The notes under the pieces: model-generated
What the model was told of the DNA's origin: nothing
What the model saw: only the letters and a program-made list of their open reading frames with translations
The model's database searches: none
Made by a program: the position numbers and the translations under genes
Shown here: positions 12,301 to 26,089 of the stretch, in pieces
Position numbering within the stretch: position 1 is the first letter of the stretch
Layout of the letters: every line of letters starts with the position of its first letter
Assembly (NCBI GenBank): GCA_000149265.1
Contig: CH002567.1
Coordinates: 2,205,561-2,269,560, forward strand
Length of the DNA: 64,000 nucleotides
Source: Ciona savignyi
Lineage: Eukaryota; Chordata; Ascidiacea; Phlebobranchia; Cionidae
Direction: 5' to 3'

Positions 12301-15300
12301 CATTTCTCCCTATAAAATAAAGTGTAATATTTGCTTTAAGTTTTCACTATCTTAGAAATCAATGCATTACGCTTATAAGTAAAAAACATACATGCATGTC
12401 GAGGAAATCTTTGTCCTTTGAAACTGCAAGTATCTGTAGTGCACAGTAAACATCATCCACACTCTGTATGTGCAGCTTCATCACAGTTGAGTCATCGCAG
12501 TCCGGCTCAAGAGTCGCTGATTTGATCCGGGTCATGCAGAGATTGAGGCATTCCATCCAATTCCTCTCAGCTTCCTCCTGGTGAGTGGCTCCTTTGAACC
12601 CGAGCTTGTTTTGCAGCATCAGAAACTGTGAGTCAGCGGGTGGTTAGATAGTGCATGTGCAGTGTAATCGAGGCATTTTGAACACACCACAGTAGCTAGG
12701 TTGGAGTATGTGGCCATCTTTTTCGGTTCCGAACATAATTAATAATTTAAAGTAGCTGTATTAAATATAAAAATAAAATCCGTTACTTAAAATTGTCATT
12801 GTACGGGCTTTTCTAGCGCATAATATAAATAAAAAATTAATTATGTAGGAACGATTATTGGACATGTAGTGCTCTAAGATTGACTACTGCTCTGTCAGTA
12901 ATCTATTTATCAGTCGGACAAAGTATCAAGCTAATTAGTCGGACAAAAACTAAAAGTGAAGTGACCAAACTTACTGCAGATCGAAGATAAGGAGATTGTC
13001 TCTGCAATGTGCAGCGGAGAATCATACTATTGGTGACTGAAGAGGAAAAAAATGTTACGTCTTTTCACAAAATTATTTTAAAACTTTATTTATTTTAAAC
13101 TACACTTCTTATTGAAACAATCCATTCTATTATATATATATATATAATATAAAATTGCATGTACAAAAATATAATATAAAATTGCATGTTGAAAAACAAC
13201 AACGTATAATATATAAAGCTGGAGAGAAATGCTCACCAATTTTTCCTGTCAGCGGGAAATTCTCCGAAAAGAGCTTCGGCCACATTGCGATCACATTCAA
13301 GATGAGATCGGCGACCTCAAACAACGAGCGCGAGATGAACGCGTAGCGCAGAACGTCGACAACGTCGCGCCCCGATCCCACCATGCGGCAGAGGGAGCAC
13401 ATGATTCGTGTGAGGGAATGAAGGTACGGCAGCGGCAACATCGATTTGATCAGGATCGGCGAGAGAATGCCGAACACTGGGCTATCTGGGGGGAACATGG
13501 ACTCCGAGGAATGCAAGGCATGTCCGTATCTGAAATGATCATTATTTACACTTTTGTATGGGAAGTGATGGGGGATTTTATAGAGAGAAAATTGTTAAGT
13601 CAAAGTGAGGTATTCTAACAATACAATAGAATAAATCTTTTTTTAAAAATTCAGTTTTGTTATGAGTTGACTTAAATAAAAATTACAGACTGGAAGAATC
13701 GGTTCTTACATAAGTCGACGTTTCAGTTGGGTCATTGATATTAAATGCAAAAAAAATTATCTTAATGGGCTAATGATAAATAGTAAGTGAATTTGTTTAG
13801 GAAATGTTTTATAGTCTACATGTTTTGTTTTCATCCTTTTTAACTCAAAATTTGTTAAAACTCGAAACATTTTTTGTCACATTGAACTGCTTACTTGCAT
13901 ATCATCCTCATGATAGTTGGAACAACGGTGGTCTTCACCAGGCTTGGTTGTCCTGTGAGTTCTCGTCTCACTTTGTCCACCGACAACAGGACCCTCACGA
14001 AGTCCAACTCCACCTTGTGCATGCACGAGTCAGAATCTGGTATCCCCTGGGTTCTGGTCAGCTTTAGGAGATCAAACGTGAAAGCGTGAACCACTATACC
14101 AGCGACCCAAGACACCACCTAAAAATAAAGCTTGGTTTGTCTACAGGTCGTCACTTATGGCCGTAAGGCGTAAAGTTAGGGAGTGCCAGGGGTGCAAATT
14201 GCACCTCTACCTCTACCCCCTAATCTAAACTAAAAATTGACTTAGAATTATGAATACAATGATTTAAAAGTAACAAGCAATCATTGCAACCATGTCAACA
14301 TATATACCAAATGATTAACATTTAAATCACTTGGAAAACAAGTTATAGCTAGCTCATAAGAGAATCGGATGAAAGGTAGCTGAATCAATATCAGCCACTG
14401 GCTTGTTAGTATGGTGTAACCTTGGGCATTGCATTTATTCAACAAACTGCAATACCTATGCTAATTATTTTTGAACAGGAGGTATTCTGGTATTACCCAT
14501 GTGGTGCGTTTTTAATCTTCTATCCAAATTATTCCAAACCCTGTTTTCAGTTTATGTTTCAAGTCCTAGCACATGCACAAACGTACCATATCCTGTGGCA
14601 CATCTTCTCGGACCTTGGCAGGTGTGGCAAAGGACTGAACCTCTTTGAACACAACTCTGGTTCCAACGTCAGTTTTCATAATCCTTGCGTAAAGTGCACT
14701 AATGGTCTTTCCAAGAGGTCTCAGATCTGACGCTTCTGTCTCGGAGTTACCACCGATATCTCCATCAGAATTTGCTTTTGATGAAGTTTTGTCAACCGGA
14801 GGAACTTTTTTGTTGGAATCATTTGTCTTTTCCTTTAAAATTTCCTTTCTTTCTGCTGTTTTCTTTCTTTCAATTGTCACTTGACTGATGACCGTAAAAG
14901 CTTTTGTTGGCTGAATAGGTTTTGGCGCTGATTTTTCAATGTCTTTTGAAGTTCTTGGTTGTTCTTTGGTTGTTGGGCCACTTTCAAGAGGGGTAAAAGC
15001 CTTAAAAGAGGAGTCGGGTCTGAAACTTACTTTTGGAGAGCTTATGGCAGGTTGCTTGCTTACTGACTTCTCCAGCGACTGAGTTTGAACAATAGGTTTA
15101 ATTGTGGGTACAGGGCGTGCTCGAACCGGTGCCTCGCAGCTGAACCTTCGAGGAGTATCTTTCAACCGCACCCTCGTGAGGGCCACAACCGGGTTGAAGC
15201 TCGATATTTTGATTTCGTCCTTTGTAATTTCTACCTTTTTCTGCTTTGTCACTAATTTCTTTTTCTTGGATGATTTTTCCGCCACCTCTGGGGTGAAGTT

Positions 15301-18300
15301 GAGCACGGTGCAGAGATTCGCACTGGGAGAGATCGAGATCCGGGATTCGTCATCAGATAAATCATTGCCGATCATCCCTACCGTGACCGGGTCCTCAAAA
15401 TCCGCACCGGAGATGTCTTCGGAGGAGCTGAGTGGAATAGGAGAGAGCTGAACTGGAAGAGAACTCTCCATGTCCTTTAATATGCTTTCTATGTTTAAAT
15501 CCTCCTCCAATGTATTCGAGAAGACATCGTTAATATTTATGTCTTCGAAAAAGTCGTCGGCATCCGGAGTCACAGGAGCAAATTGACGATCAACTGAGGA
15601 CTCCATGTCAGGAAGAGGACTGTTGCTTCCGATGACAAAGGGCAAAGATTCTCGATAAATAAGGGGAGGATGCTTTTTGAAAGGAGATTTTTGAAAGGGT
15701 AATGAGATCGTGTCACCCAATTCTTTATCAGATTCCCCTTTCGACTTCACATTTTTTGTATTTGCTGCTGCTGTTAGTTTTATTGTATCCTCAGTTGTTA
15801 ATTTTATTGTATCTTCTGTCGTTAGTTCCTGTAGAGTTCTAGATTGAGAAGTATTTTCCTGATCCCGCTGTACAACTTGCTTCGCTATTTTAGCTTTCGG
15901 TTCTGATGGAAGATTTGCAGGAAAATTTTCTGATCGTCTCCTTTTTTGCAAAGTTTTCTTCTTCTCTGTAACAAGTTTGTCTTGCTTATTTAGCGATAAC
16001 TCCGGTGTTTTTGGCGATTTCTGTTTTCTTGTTTCTTTTTTAGGACCACGACTACGATTTTCCGATCGCAACTTTTTGCTCATCTTCTTTTGAACTTTGG
16101 AGGTGCTGTGAGATATTATTTCAGACTCAGAGTTCGATTTACTAATGGAACGCGTTCGTATTTTCCTGACGGGTTCCGTTTCCAAAGATTTAGGCTGATC
16201 TGTCAATTTGACCGGTTTAGACTGGTTTTCACTGCTTTGTTTAAGGTTTTCTTCATCAGATGAAATCAAACTGATGATGCATTTTTCAACATCAGGGATA
16301 TCCGGTGTAGGTACAGGTAGTTCAGAACTTAAACTCTCAATTTTTAAAATCTTGTCTAATGGTTTTTTCTCTTTACGAATTGCTGGCTCAATTATAGGGG
16401 TAACAGTGTCAAATGCCTGTTGTGTAGAAGGTAATTGAGTAGGTGGAACGACGGACAATGTCTCTGTGGAAATTGGATCTTTTTCTTCTGGGATATTAAC
16501 TTCGGTTACAAGTTCAGGAGTTGCGACTGGGGAAGTTTGAATTCCAGCTGCATGTACGTGGTCAGAGACATCACCTTTATCTTGCGAAATAGGAAGCACT
16601 GGTTGCGAATATGTGGTTTGACTGGTTTCATCGTCCGAAGAAAACAAACTCATCACATGATCAAAGTCGACCCCTGGAACAACCTCACCCCCTGCGTCCC
16701 CGGATGCACTTGGAACTTCAGCCCCAAAAGATTCAAAATCGTCATTTGTAACGGGCTCAAAGGGAATATCCATGCCATTATCTTCAACCGTTTTTTCCTC
16801 ATTAAAGTCTTTTATATCGGCATATGGGATAGGTTCTGGGAAAAAAATGTCCGTTACCAGCTCAGTCTTCTCAGACGGGTTTCCAAATAAATCAGAGGGA
16901 TCGACTGGAAAAACTTCGGCAGAAACTTTAGTTTCCATCTTAGATGCTTGATCCAAAACTTTGGAATTTAAATTATCAACCTGAAACAAAAAAATAAGTT
17001 TAGAGAACAAATATTAAGGTTTAAAAAGTTTAAGGTTTAATTTTAAAATTTTAGATTTAAATTTTAGGTTTAAAAATTTAAGACGTAGTATTAAAATTTT
17101 GCATTAAAATTATAGGTTTAATTTTAGATTTAGAGATGCGCATTAGTATTGTTTAACTGGTTAACCGATTTGTTGTCAGTTAACCATTAATCGAATTAGG
17201 CATTCATCAGAATACTGTGACAATTCACTCCTGCAGTTGGATTTGTTATATATTGGTTGGTAAAAATAGTAGACATATCCTGAAGTGGTAACAGCCAACT
17301 GCTGGTACATGTACAACATTCCAAATACTGTACGAGATCATATACAGTAAAATCTCGTAACTATGCAACACATAGTGACTAGTGACCGAGGTTAAGAAAC
17401 TTAGTAACAAGGGTGTGTAAAACAACCACAGTACAGTAACTATCAAAGTGGTATAGTAGCCGGGTGGTATAGTAACAAGATTGGACTGTAAAGCAAAAAA
17501 AGTGATAGAAAAGAATTATGTATTGACGATCACATATAAAATAATGACATTTATTTAATGGGAAAGTATTACAAAATCTTGATTTCATAACAACACTAAG
17601 TATAGAGGAATTGTCAAATTAAAAATCGAGAAAATAAAATTGAAATTCTTGATACCTTTGCAGCTTGCACATTGGTGATGCTGCACGTTAATGTTGTTTC
17701 TATGGAAGACGCTGGTTTCGTAATGTCTTTACGCTCCTGGTGCTTTGCCTTATCATCTTAAATAAAACAGTTTAATTATATTTGGCCTTGACATGAGATT
17801 ATTTGGACTGATCATGAAACAACCTGGTGTTCAGACTGACCTACTTTTATCATTGAATGGTATTTATTCAACATTTTTGTTAAATTACAATGCAAATACT
17901 TTTAACTTAAAATCGATATCTTAACAACAACAAAATGCAGTAAATATAGTGTTGTGGATCTTCTCAATGTGATAAATACAATACAAACCTCAGTTGTAAA
18001 CTATATTGAGAGTTTAGAGCCATATTGAAAATAGAGAGAATCTGCTGTATGTGCACGCTTGCAAACGAATTGCGCAACAAATTGTGAATAATATTGCGAT
18101 TATAAAAGGGTTATTTGACATTCTGTAATGTTAAAATAAAAGGTGAAAATTGTACCTGAAGATTCTTCGGTTTGACTGGATACTCTGTTTGCATGGCCTA
18201 TTGTCATAACAGCATCACGAATTTCCTGGTTCATGGTATCCTATAGACAAGGTTGGTTAACAATAAACAAGGTTGGTTTAACAATTGCTGGTGGGGTAAA

Positions 18301-21300
18301 AAGAACAATGGCAATGGAAAAAAATTTTTGCATGAAAGTAAAAACAAATAGTCATTGTTTATCTAACGTGAAATTTATACTATGAAAGTCCCAAAAAATA
18401 TTTATCAGCAATTTCGTTTACACAACACAATATATAATTTTCTTTAAGACTTCTTTAAGAAAGAATACTTTTCTGGGACTTCTATAATCAGCTATTCGAG
18501 AGAAAAGTTATACATTGAATAACTTTTTATTATTTTTATATTTGTGATGTGAGATTTCCTAATTCCATGCTATGCATAGCACTTGAAAGTTGATCAAGAA
18601 TCTGGGATTACAGAACTCTAGTATTTACCTGGTGCAACTTAAGAATTTTCCTTGCCACAAAACTCTCTTTGCCTATGAGAATGTGCTTTTTACAGAACGC
18701 AGCAATTAGCTCAATGACCGATTGACCAACTGGGCTTTTCGCGATTGTTTCCATTTCTCGAAGTTGACTTGATGTCGGACGCCTGGTAAAGCTTCTGTAT
18801 GCCCTCTGGTGGAAAAAGTGTAGTTAGTTATTTGCATAGGGCATGATGTCCCCTTGCAGTCCATCGAACTACGTCTTCTCTCCATTTGCTTCTGTTTCTC
18901 GCCCTTCGTTCAGCGGTTGCGGGGGGGATGGCTCATACAAAAAAAAGTGTAGTATCTTACCACAATGTAAAATTTTATCAAATTGAAATTCAATTACAAT
19001 AAAAGAAAAAGAACTTTTAAATATTATGCTAGATGCACATTAAAACCCCAACAATTTATTGGTAAAAAAAAGTAAACAAAAAAACTGCCATGCAATAATT
19101 ATATGTGAGTGGAAAAAACACAATTAGGCATAAGAAAACTCAAAACGCTGATAGCTATAAAATAGTAAACATTTCTTTGAGACATGAAAATAAAGGGACT
19201 CGCGAAGAAACCTTGCAAACCAGAGTGTTGTTAACAATGGGCTGTTTATGTTTTACAACTAATTTTCGATTCCTGGCACCACTGCGGACCTGCCTATAAA
19301 AACATGATTTTCCAACAAACCTTTGCTTTCGATTCCAAAATTCTTTCCTTCATCAAATCAGTGACGACAACTGTTGGCGGCATCTCGGGCAAATGAGGAG
19401 TTGTAACCTCATCTTCATTGATCCTCTCATCCGTCATGGATGTTGAGCTGACTACATCTGCTTGGATGTGGGTGGTCTGCTCTTCAGATGCATCAGACTT
19501 CAGCTGCAGTGCCATATACTATAGTTATCTCCGAATAACAATTTAAACTAATAAGTAAACAAGTTATTTTGACATACAAGTCAAAATGTCGATATCTGCC
19601 GTAACAAACACACCCCGCAATATGTGGTTATGTCCCTGGATAGAAACTTAACGGGCATTGTTTTCAACTAGAATATTATGTTCTGCCTTAAAAATCAAGA
19701 CAAACCAACAAAATAAAGTGTAACCAGGTTATGATGATTTTATTTAAATCAACATATTTTTTTTTAAATTAAGGTTTTTATTCAAATTTCATACACCATT
19801 CTACATATCAAAATCAATGCATTATGCTTTGCAGATATATTAAGATAAATATCATGGTGGCATTTAATTTCAAGTTAGTGACATAGGAATAAAACAACTA
19901 AGCAGCGCACAATAGAATATCATCTGTACTGGTGATGTGACTAAAGTACTGATACCGTATTATGGTAACACAATCACTGCAACAAAAACGCAAATCAAAA
20001 TTATTTTTGTATTCATTTTTTAAACACCCGCATAGTTGTCCAAGGCTTGGCCTCGTTACATTTTTGTGTAATACGTGGTACCATTATAAGACTAAAAAGA
20101 AAATAACAAATTATTGCATGACGATTCTACTAAAAAACCTATACTCCACCAATGTAAATATAAAAATGCAAGTCTACATTACCTTATTTTCGTTCGCCTT
20201 AGTATCAATATTAGAAGATGAAGTGATCATGTCATCCGATGGAAAACTCTTAATGCAAGCAAACTTCCTTCCAGTTTTCTCTGGACCTGGTTAAAAAAAA
20301 AAAATTTCTTCATAACATGACTAATTAATTTTTATTTTTTAACTTGTACTATCTAGAATTGACCATAAAGGCCAAGCATATGATATAGATAGTTACAAAC
20401 ACTTAAAACTTAAAAGCATTTAATAATATTTTTAAAAACTTAATTTTAACATATTTTTGATATTTTTTTTAAATTGATCCATCACCACGACCATACTTTG
20501 TTCATCTTCACTGTCTTCAGTTGATACGAACTCTTTCCGTTGCATTTTCTTTGACCATTTCCTCTTGACTGGTTCTTTAAATGGGGTAGTCTCGCTTTCG
20601 TTGGTCATGGAATCGTCCATTTTTGCTTCCGTCATTGAATGGTTGTGCTCTGAGTCCGTGGTAAGAGAACCTGGAATTGAGATTCAGGGAAATATGTCAT
20701 CATAAAAGTTATCGCAAATTACGCATGACCCAGATGTCTCATTCCTATTTTCCATACCCTTTGAGTTCTTATATATAAATCCATTATAATTGTGAAACTG
20801 GCAATATCATCAAAACAAACATTAGAGATGCCAGTGATTCAACCTTAAAGACTGACACCCCTAGCCTTTTAATACAAATCTATATCAGTTGAACACGGCC
20901 TTCTAGCAATTCAGCACCATTTAAATACACCATTCCCATACCATTTCACCACGCAATTACACTAATCACAATCAAGATAACAGTTGCTGGTATTGTACGT
21001 TTCACATTTCCCAGAAAAATGATTGATAAAGGGTTGTAAGATATCCATCTTATTTTAACCTGTGTTTCGGCGATTCCTTCGACCAGCTTTTGCGACTTCA
21101 TATTTTCGCTGTAGTCTTTCGTTATCCGCTTTTGATTGCACCAGTTTTCTTTTTACTTGTTTGAGCTCTTTCTCAAGACTAAACCAGGAAGTCCATTAAA
21201 TAACAACAGAACACGCTTAATAATAAATACACCACATATAATTAGAATAAGAATAATAAGAATGAACCTATAAGGATCCGAATATTTCTAGTCAAATTCT

Positions 21301-24125
21301 GGTACAATCCATTTGGTTCAACTATAGTACTACTTAAAAAGGACTAGACAAGCAAGCTCAACTTTGATGCTTTTGGCCCATATTTTAATTCATGGTATTT
21401 TAACATTTTTGGACAGTCATTTTAATTTACGATTTTTTAACCATTTCCAGACACATTTTCAATTTTGCTGTTTTTGAGCACCTTTTCTTAAAATTGATAC
21501 CGGTACTTAACAACTGCAAATGAGTTTACAATGCATTTTACAATATCTTACTTTTTAACTTCTTTACTTACTTTTCGACTTCTTTATTGTGTTTTTTCTT
21601 TGTGGCGATTTTGCCCATTTCTTCCTCTTTCATGGCATGGATTTTATTTTCGTACATTTGACATGTCATCTGTTCAAAACATTTTTTTAATAAATTTATC
21701 ATAGATTTATAAACCATCATTATGTAAAACCAATTAAGCTTGTAGGATGTAACTTTTAGATAAATGACTATTGATTATGCTTTTGTCTGACTGGTTAGTC
21801 TGGCGGTTTAGTGCGAAGCCTTTCAACCGAAAAGTTGCAGGTTCTGAGCTGGACGGTTGTGTCCTTGGGCAAGGCAATTTATGGAAATTGCCTGAACCCA
21901 GCGGATTAATGGGTTCTACCAAATTAAAGGAACATGTCTATCATATACAATACACTGCAATAGCTCCGGTATCCCGACGATTGACGTGAGGTAATCTATA
22001 CATAGGCCATTTTCCTAGGGGTGCAATAGTACTTTTAAAATGAATTTTTAAAACAGATATTAACCACATTCACTTAAACACGGTCTTCACACAATTCAGC
22101 ACCATTTAAATACACCACTCCCATACCATTTCACCACGCAATTACACTATTCACCTCCATTCCGCTAACTTTGTCCTCCAACCTTGAATTACACTGTTCC
22201 AACTCAGCCAATCTGCTGGTCAGATCTTGAACTTCGGTTGGGTTTTTGTCATCTAGAAGTGACTGCAATCAACAAGAGATTTTGTAAAAAATAAGCAAAA
22301 CATGAAACGCTACTATCATCAGTTATTAAACTCGAAAACAATCACATGTTTTAGCCCACACTTTCATGTTTAAATAAGAAGTTTAAGAAGAATTAAAATT
22401 AAACTGCCAACAGTGTAGTTTTAATTTCCGGATAACAAATCGCTTCTGAAAAGTGTGAACCAACTTTATACGTGGAAAAAAACAGAACTGAAAATATTGA
22501 ACTACCTGGTAAAATGTTGAATTTTTAAGTTAGAAATATGAAGCGGAAAATATATACAACTTAAATTAAGTCATATTTACCGACATAATGTGTTCTAATA
22601 GGCGACAGAGAGTGAAAAAAATACCTTTAGTTGAGTTTGTATTAACTGGTTGTCTACATCTTTTTTCTTCACCTGTTCCTCTAGTGTTCGTAATTTAACA
22701 TGCGATTCTTCAAGGTTGCTTTTACACTTCGCATACATTTGGATTAAATTGCTGCAAAATAATACGAGAAGCTGTTTGTTAACAAATACAACATAATTGC
22801 ACCACGGAATTATTGAAACAGGCATTTTACTTGATTAAAGTAAAGATACAAGGATCTAACCAGTAACCTTTCTGGTTTGACAGCTATGCTTTTCACCCTA
22901 ACAGTAATGGAACAACACTTAAGCAGTCATTCTTATATTTTTGGGTTCTTCGATAGTGGGAATTCCCCTTTAAATTTAAAGGTTGTTGCAAAAAAGAAAA
23001 TGCCAGTTAGAAATCCTAAGAGTTTTAACCTGATTGGATAACCCCTCCATGCCAAAAATATGGCAACATAACATGCCTGTCATGACCGTAACGCTAAAAA
23101 TATAGTGAAATCAATATGTGTTTCCTTTGGATTCAAAGGGAACCCATAACTATTCATTTGACTGCAGAGGTCCTTAAAGTATGGATACTATCTTTATCAC
23201 ACACATATTTACATACTCTGTAAACTGAATCTTCTGTTTCATCATATCCATGTTGCGTTTGTATTTCTTCTGTAATTCCTAATAAATATTAAATTATTAC
23301 AGTAATGTACTGAAAGTTTTATGGTTACTAACACAAACCACAAAGATTTTGCAGAGTCAAAACTCCGCACGAGTAACATGAGTAAAAATTTACTCTCTCT
23401 CATATAAAAAACTAATTAACGTTTACCGCAAACCGTTTTTTATTCAACTGGAGTATACCATTTTTATTATACACATGGCGCATCCAAATAAAAAAATTAC
23501 AGCAGCATCATATTGTGAGATTGTTCTTATACCAGATTAAACAGTTGTTACGTCATACAAACTTTTTTTTTATTACGTTTTTTTTTACCGAGCCAAGTTT
23601 CGAACCCATGATGGGCTCGTCACTTGGACCGTTTTTGTATAGTAGTAATAGAATTCGGTATATGTATCGGCCGCATTAACCATTCGGCCACACGACCGTA
23701 CAACGTCATACAAACTACAGTTGCGTGCCATGTTTACTCTCATTACTCGTGTGAGCTTTCACATGAAACTGAATTCTTACTCGCCAAAAATATGATGGAT
23801 TTTTAGCCCTGCTATGTAATTAAATGTAAATGCAAATATAATTTTCCATGGTATGCTTTAGCGAAGGTCATTTTGGCATTTTTTTCCTCTTGCCTTTTGC
23901 TGTATTTAAAGTGTGTGTTCTTTAAAATATTATTTTAAAAGTAGCAAAAACAAAATAAACTAATTTTTTTCAAACCTTTGCCTTTTTATTGCACTTTTCA
24001 CACCACTGCTTGTCTGGGTTTGTTTTATTGTTGTCATGAGCATAGCTGACACTTGCTTGAATTGAATCCAATTGAGATGTAGAATTATTCATCAGAACCA
24101 TATCTAAAATGCTTGTTTCGTCCAT
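9333..24125 (-). CDS. ICE1: ICE1 / KIAA0947-like little elongation complex subunit 1, complete, 20 exons
   Basis: ICE1 scaffolds the little elongation complex (ELL, ICE2, ZC3H8), which drives Pol II transcription of snRNA genes. Human ICE1 has also been linked to nonsense-mediated decay. Exons in coding order: 23976-24125, 23205-23278, 22625-22751, 22155-22262, 21572-21669, 21060-21178, 20497-20670, 20183-20286, 19321-19518, 18629-18805, 18156-18240, 17656-17756, 14587-16980, 13895-14118, 13237-13529, 12975-13036, 12392-12625, 11853-11937, 11091-11264, 9333-9619; all phases agree, giving 1,755 aa. The N-terminus has a CxxC (C42, C45) followed by coiled coil to about residue 270, matching the start of human ICE1. 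Residues 506-1303 are one large disordered Ser/Lys-rich exon. Residues 1304-1755 are helical and resemble the ICE1 C-terminal domain (YLHSLTRIMCSLCR, WPLLNSW). Weak points: the exon 2 donor (GTGTGT) and the exon 7 donor (GTATGG). The symbol rests on remembered similarity. Confidence 0.85.
9661..10722. mobile_element. piggyBac-like MITE in the last intron of ICE1
   Basis: The element is flanked by TTAA on both sides (9657-9660 and 10723-10726), the piggyBac target-site hallmark. Its ends are inverted repeats: CTCTTTCACTCCCGGCC at the left and, read inward from the right, CTCTTTCCCTCCCAACTC. It is 1,062 bp long. The reading frames inside (around 10191-10454 plus and 10399-10680 minus) are short and show no transposase motif I know, so I call it non-autonomous. 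It sits wholly between ICE1 exons 19 and 20. Confidence 0.7.
11266..11478. repeat. 27-bp minisatellite at the exon 19 acceptor of ICE1
   Basis: About seven tandem units. TGTA(C/G)ACAATT recurs at 11298, 11325, 11352, 11379 and 11406, an exact 27-bp period, with looser units at 11266 and 11444. The array lies in ICE1 intron 18, and its first unit overlaps the splice acceptor of exon 19. Confidence 0.85.
12095..12310 (+). repeat. Degenerate tRNA-derived SINE (ICE1 intron 17)
   Basis: Carries the SINE body words AAATTGCCT, GTGGATTAAAAGGTTCTAC and CACACTGCACTAGC in the same order as the better copy at 44429-44718, followed by a decayed end. Heavily diverged. Confidence 0.55.
21785..22015 (+). 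repeat. tRNA-derived SINE (ICE1 intron 4)
   Basis: Well-preserved copy opposite in sense to ICE1. A box region TGGTTAGTCTGGCGG, B box GCAGGTTCTGAGCTGG, then GTCCTTGGGCAAGGCA, GCGGATTAATGGGTTCTACC and ACACTGCAATAGCTCCGGTA. It is the same family as 43741-44040 and 44429-44718. Confidence 0.8.
22950..23170 (-). repeat. Copy of the ~335-bp dispersed repeat (ICE1 intron 2)
   Basis: Contains the family words GAATTCCCC, CATGCCTGTCATGACCGT and GGGAACCCATAA. In reverse complement it resembles the copy at 63480-64000. It lies between ICE1 exons 2 and 3. Confidence 0.55.
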
Positions 24126-24819
24126 CTTAAATTTTGTAAATACTAATAAAATGTTAGCACAACTCCACTAGACAGGTAGGGTTAAGGTAAGATATCCATG
24201 TTTTATCTAAAAACACAAGGCGAATAATATTACATCTTAGTCTCACATGTTAATAGTAAAATAACTCAATGCCATCTAATGCGCTACCTCGGCAGGCTAT
24301 GGAATTGCAGTGTATGGTATGATTGACGTTTCTACACATTTAGTTCAAACCATTAATGTAACGGATTTAATAATTATGAGTTTGTTTGGTCAACAACTAA
24401 AACAAAAGTAATAGAAACACAATATTCTACATATAATCTTTGCTGGCTGCGGTAACAGTAAATAGTCTTCTAATTGCTTTGCTCGAGTACAGAAGCATAT
24501 AAGCTTGTGTTTTGTCGATCCAACAATCTTGTGGCTGAAATCCGAACACTTACTGACTGAGCTACGCAATTAAACGCACGTTTTATACACAATTTTGCCC
24601 CTAAACACAAAGTCAGTTGTGGTTGGGCAACACTGAAACTGAATGAAGAATCTTTTCCTACATTTACTTTCCCTTTTAAACTTTACATTATATAACATTG
24701 TATCTCACATAAGGAGGAGAAAAATTATTATACAACGTATTATACAATTATAAAACGTTATACAACGTCATTTTCACTCAAACGGTCGAACGTAGATACC
24801 ACGCAGCTTCTATAAGGGC

Positions 24820-25850
24820 TTAAAAAGACCGACTTCAAAAAAGTGTTATCGAACAAAAACAAGAATTGTAAATATTAAAAGAACTGATTTTAGTATAAAG
24901 CAAATAAAAAAATGATATTGTCATTTCACGACATTAAAAGTGTGATTACGATCTTAAAAGACTATTATGCAGTGTTAAAGGGGCTGACTTTAATATTATG
25001 TGACGTTAAAAGAGATTACTTTACAATTATACGATGTTGAATAAGTAGAATTTGACATTATGCAATGTTGAAATAGTTGACTTCAATGTTATGCAATGTT
25101 GAAAGGGCTAAATTCAATATTATGTAATTTTTAATGGGCTGACTTAAATGTTGTGCTATGGTAAAAGGACTGACTTCCATTTAATGCAGCAGTGATGATA
25201 CTCAGCTGTGGAGACGTGTCGTCATCTTGATCACATCATCACAGCTGAATATCGTTATCCATCCGAATTTTTACTGATTTTTTGCTGTACTTATTCGAGT
25301 TCCTGCTTACATATTTAAAATATATCGTTTGTGCCTAAGCTACACAGTCAAACCTGGTGTCCATGTGATTTGATTTACACACTTGACATTAATAAGCGCA
25401 TTGCAGTTCTTTTTGTTTTATTATTTTAGGGAAATTGGCGGGATGAACTGTGTTATTCGAGGTTGAATAATATCATAGTCAGTCCTGAAAACGTTGCATA
25501 ACATTTGGCCTTTTATTAAATGATAGGATATTCATGTTTGTCTCCGTGGATGGGAAACTCAAGATGCGTCAACACACGGGTAATCATCATCAGTTAACCT
25601 GGCCCCCGCTGTCGGGTTACCAAAGTTTGCAGTGTGTTGTGTATGGTTCAGACGTTCCTTTAATTTGGTTAAACGTATTAGGCTACTCCAATTGTTTAAG
25701 GCATTATCTGTAAATGTCTTGCCAAACACCTCTTTTGAAGTCACCTCTTTCAACATCGTTTAATATTGAAGTCCGCCCTTCAACGTCGCATAATATTGAA
25801 GTCCGCCCTTCAACGTCACATAATATTGAAGTCGGACCTTTCAACATCTA
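24820..25850. mobile_element. MITE-like element with inverted arrays of ~36-bp repeats
   Basis: The left part (about 24820-25180) is a decayed tandem array of a ~36-bp unit close to GACTTCAATATTATGCAATG followed by TTGAAAGG. The right part (about 25750-25850) carries three sharper units in the opposite orientation (CTTCAACGTCACATAATATT). Between them lies a second, smaller inverted pair (ATACTCAGCTGTG near 25200 and CACAGCTGAATAT near 25240). A SINE is inserted at 25523-25690. Exact ends and target duplication were not resolved, and no transposase frame is present. Confidence 0.5.
25523..25690 (-). repeat. tRNA-derived SINE fragment inside the MITE-like element
   Basis: Begins at its 3' tail with GATAGGATATTCATGTTTGT, then TGGGAAACTCAAG, GTCGGGTTACCAAAG and GTTCCTTTAATTTGGTTAAA. 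The tRNA-like head is missing. Confidence 0.7.
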
Positions 25851-26089
25851 GTTCTTTTAATATTTATTGCATAAGAGCCATCCTTCCGACAAAAATAAAC
25901 CAACGAACATATCTTTTGTCAACATTTCTTTATTTGTGACTTTTAAATTTTTGTATTAAGTTGAAAATTGACGCAATATTGTGTAGGTACGATACGTTTA
26001 CTGTGTCCGCACATTGCAGTGCTTTACCAAGTAAAATCATCTATAATCGCCTTTGTTGATAGAATATTAGTATAATATAACGTGTGCCA

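Noticed and set aside
13131-13195. (TA)n run and a ~28-bp duplicated ATAATATAAAATTGCATG word
   Set aside because: Ordinary microsatellite and small duplication in an intron.
17126-17215. GGTTAACC-containing segment with a hAT-end-like start
   Set aside because: No matching second end or target duplication found nearby.
23590-23705. tRNA-like sequence on the minus strand (GTGGCCGAATGGTTAATGCG and GGGTTCGAAACTTGG)
   Set aside because: A and B boxes are visible, but the acceptor stem does not pair and the spacing is too long; probably a SINE head, not a tRNA gene.
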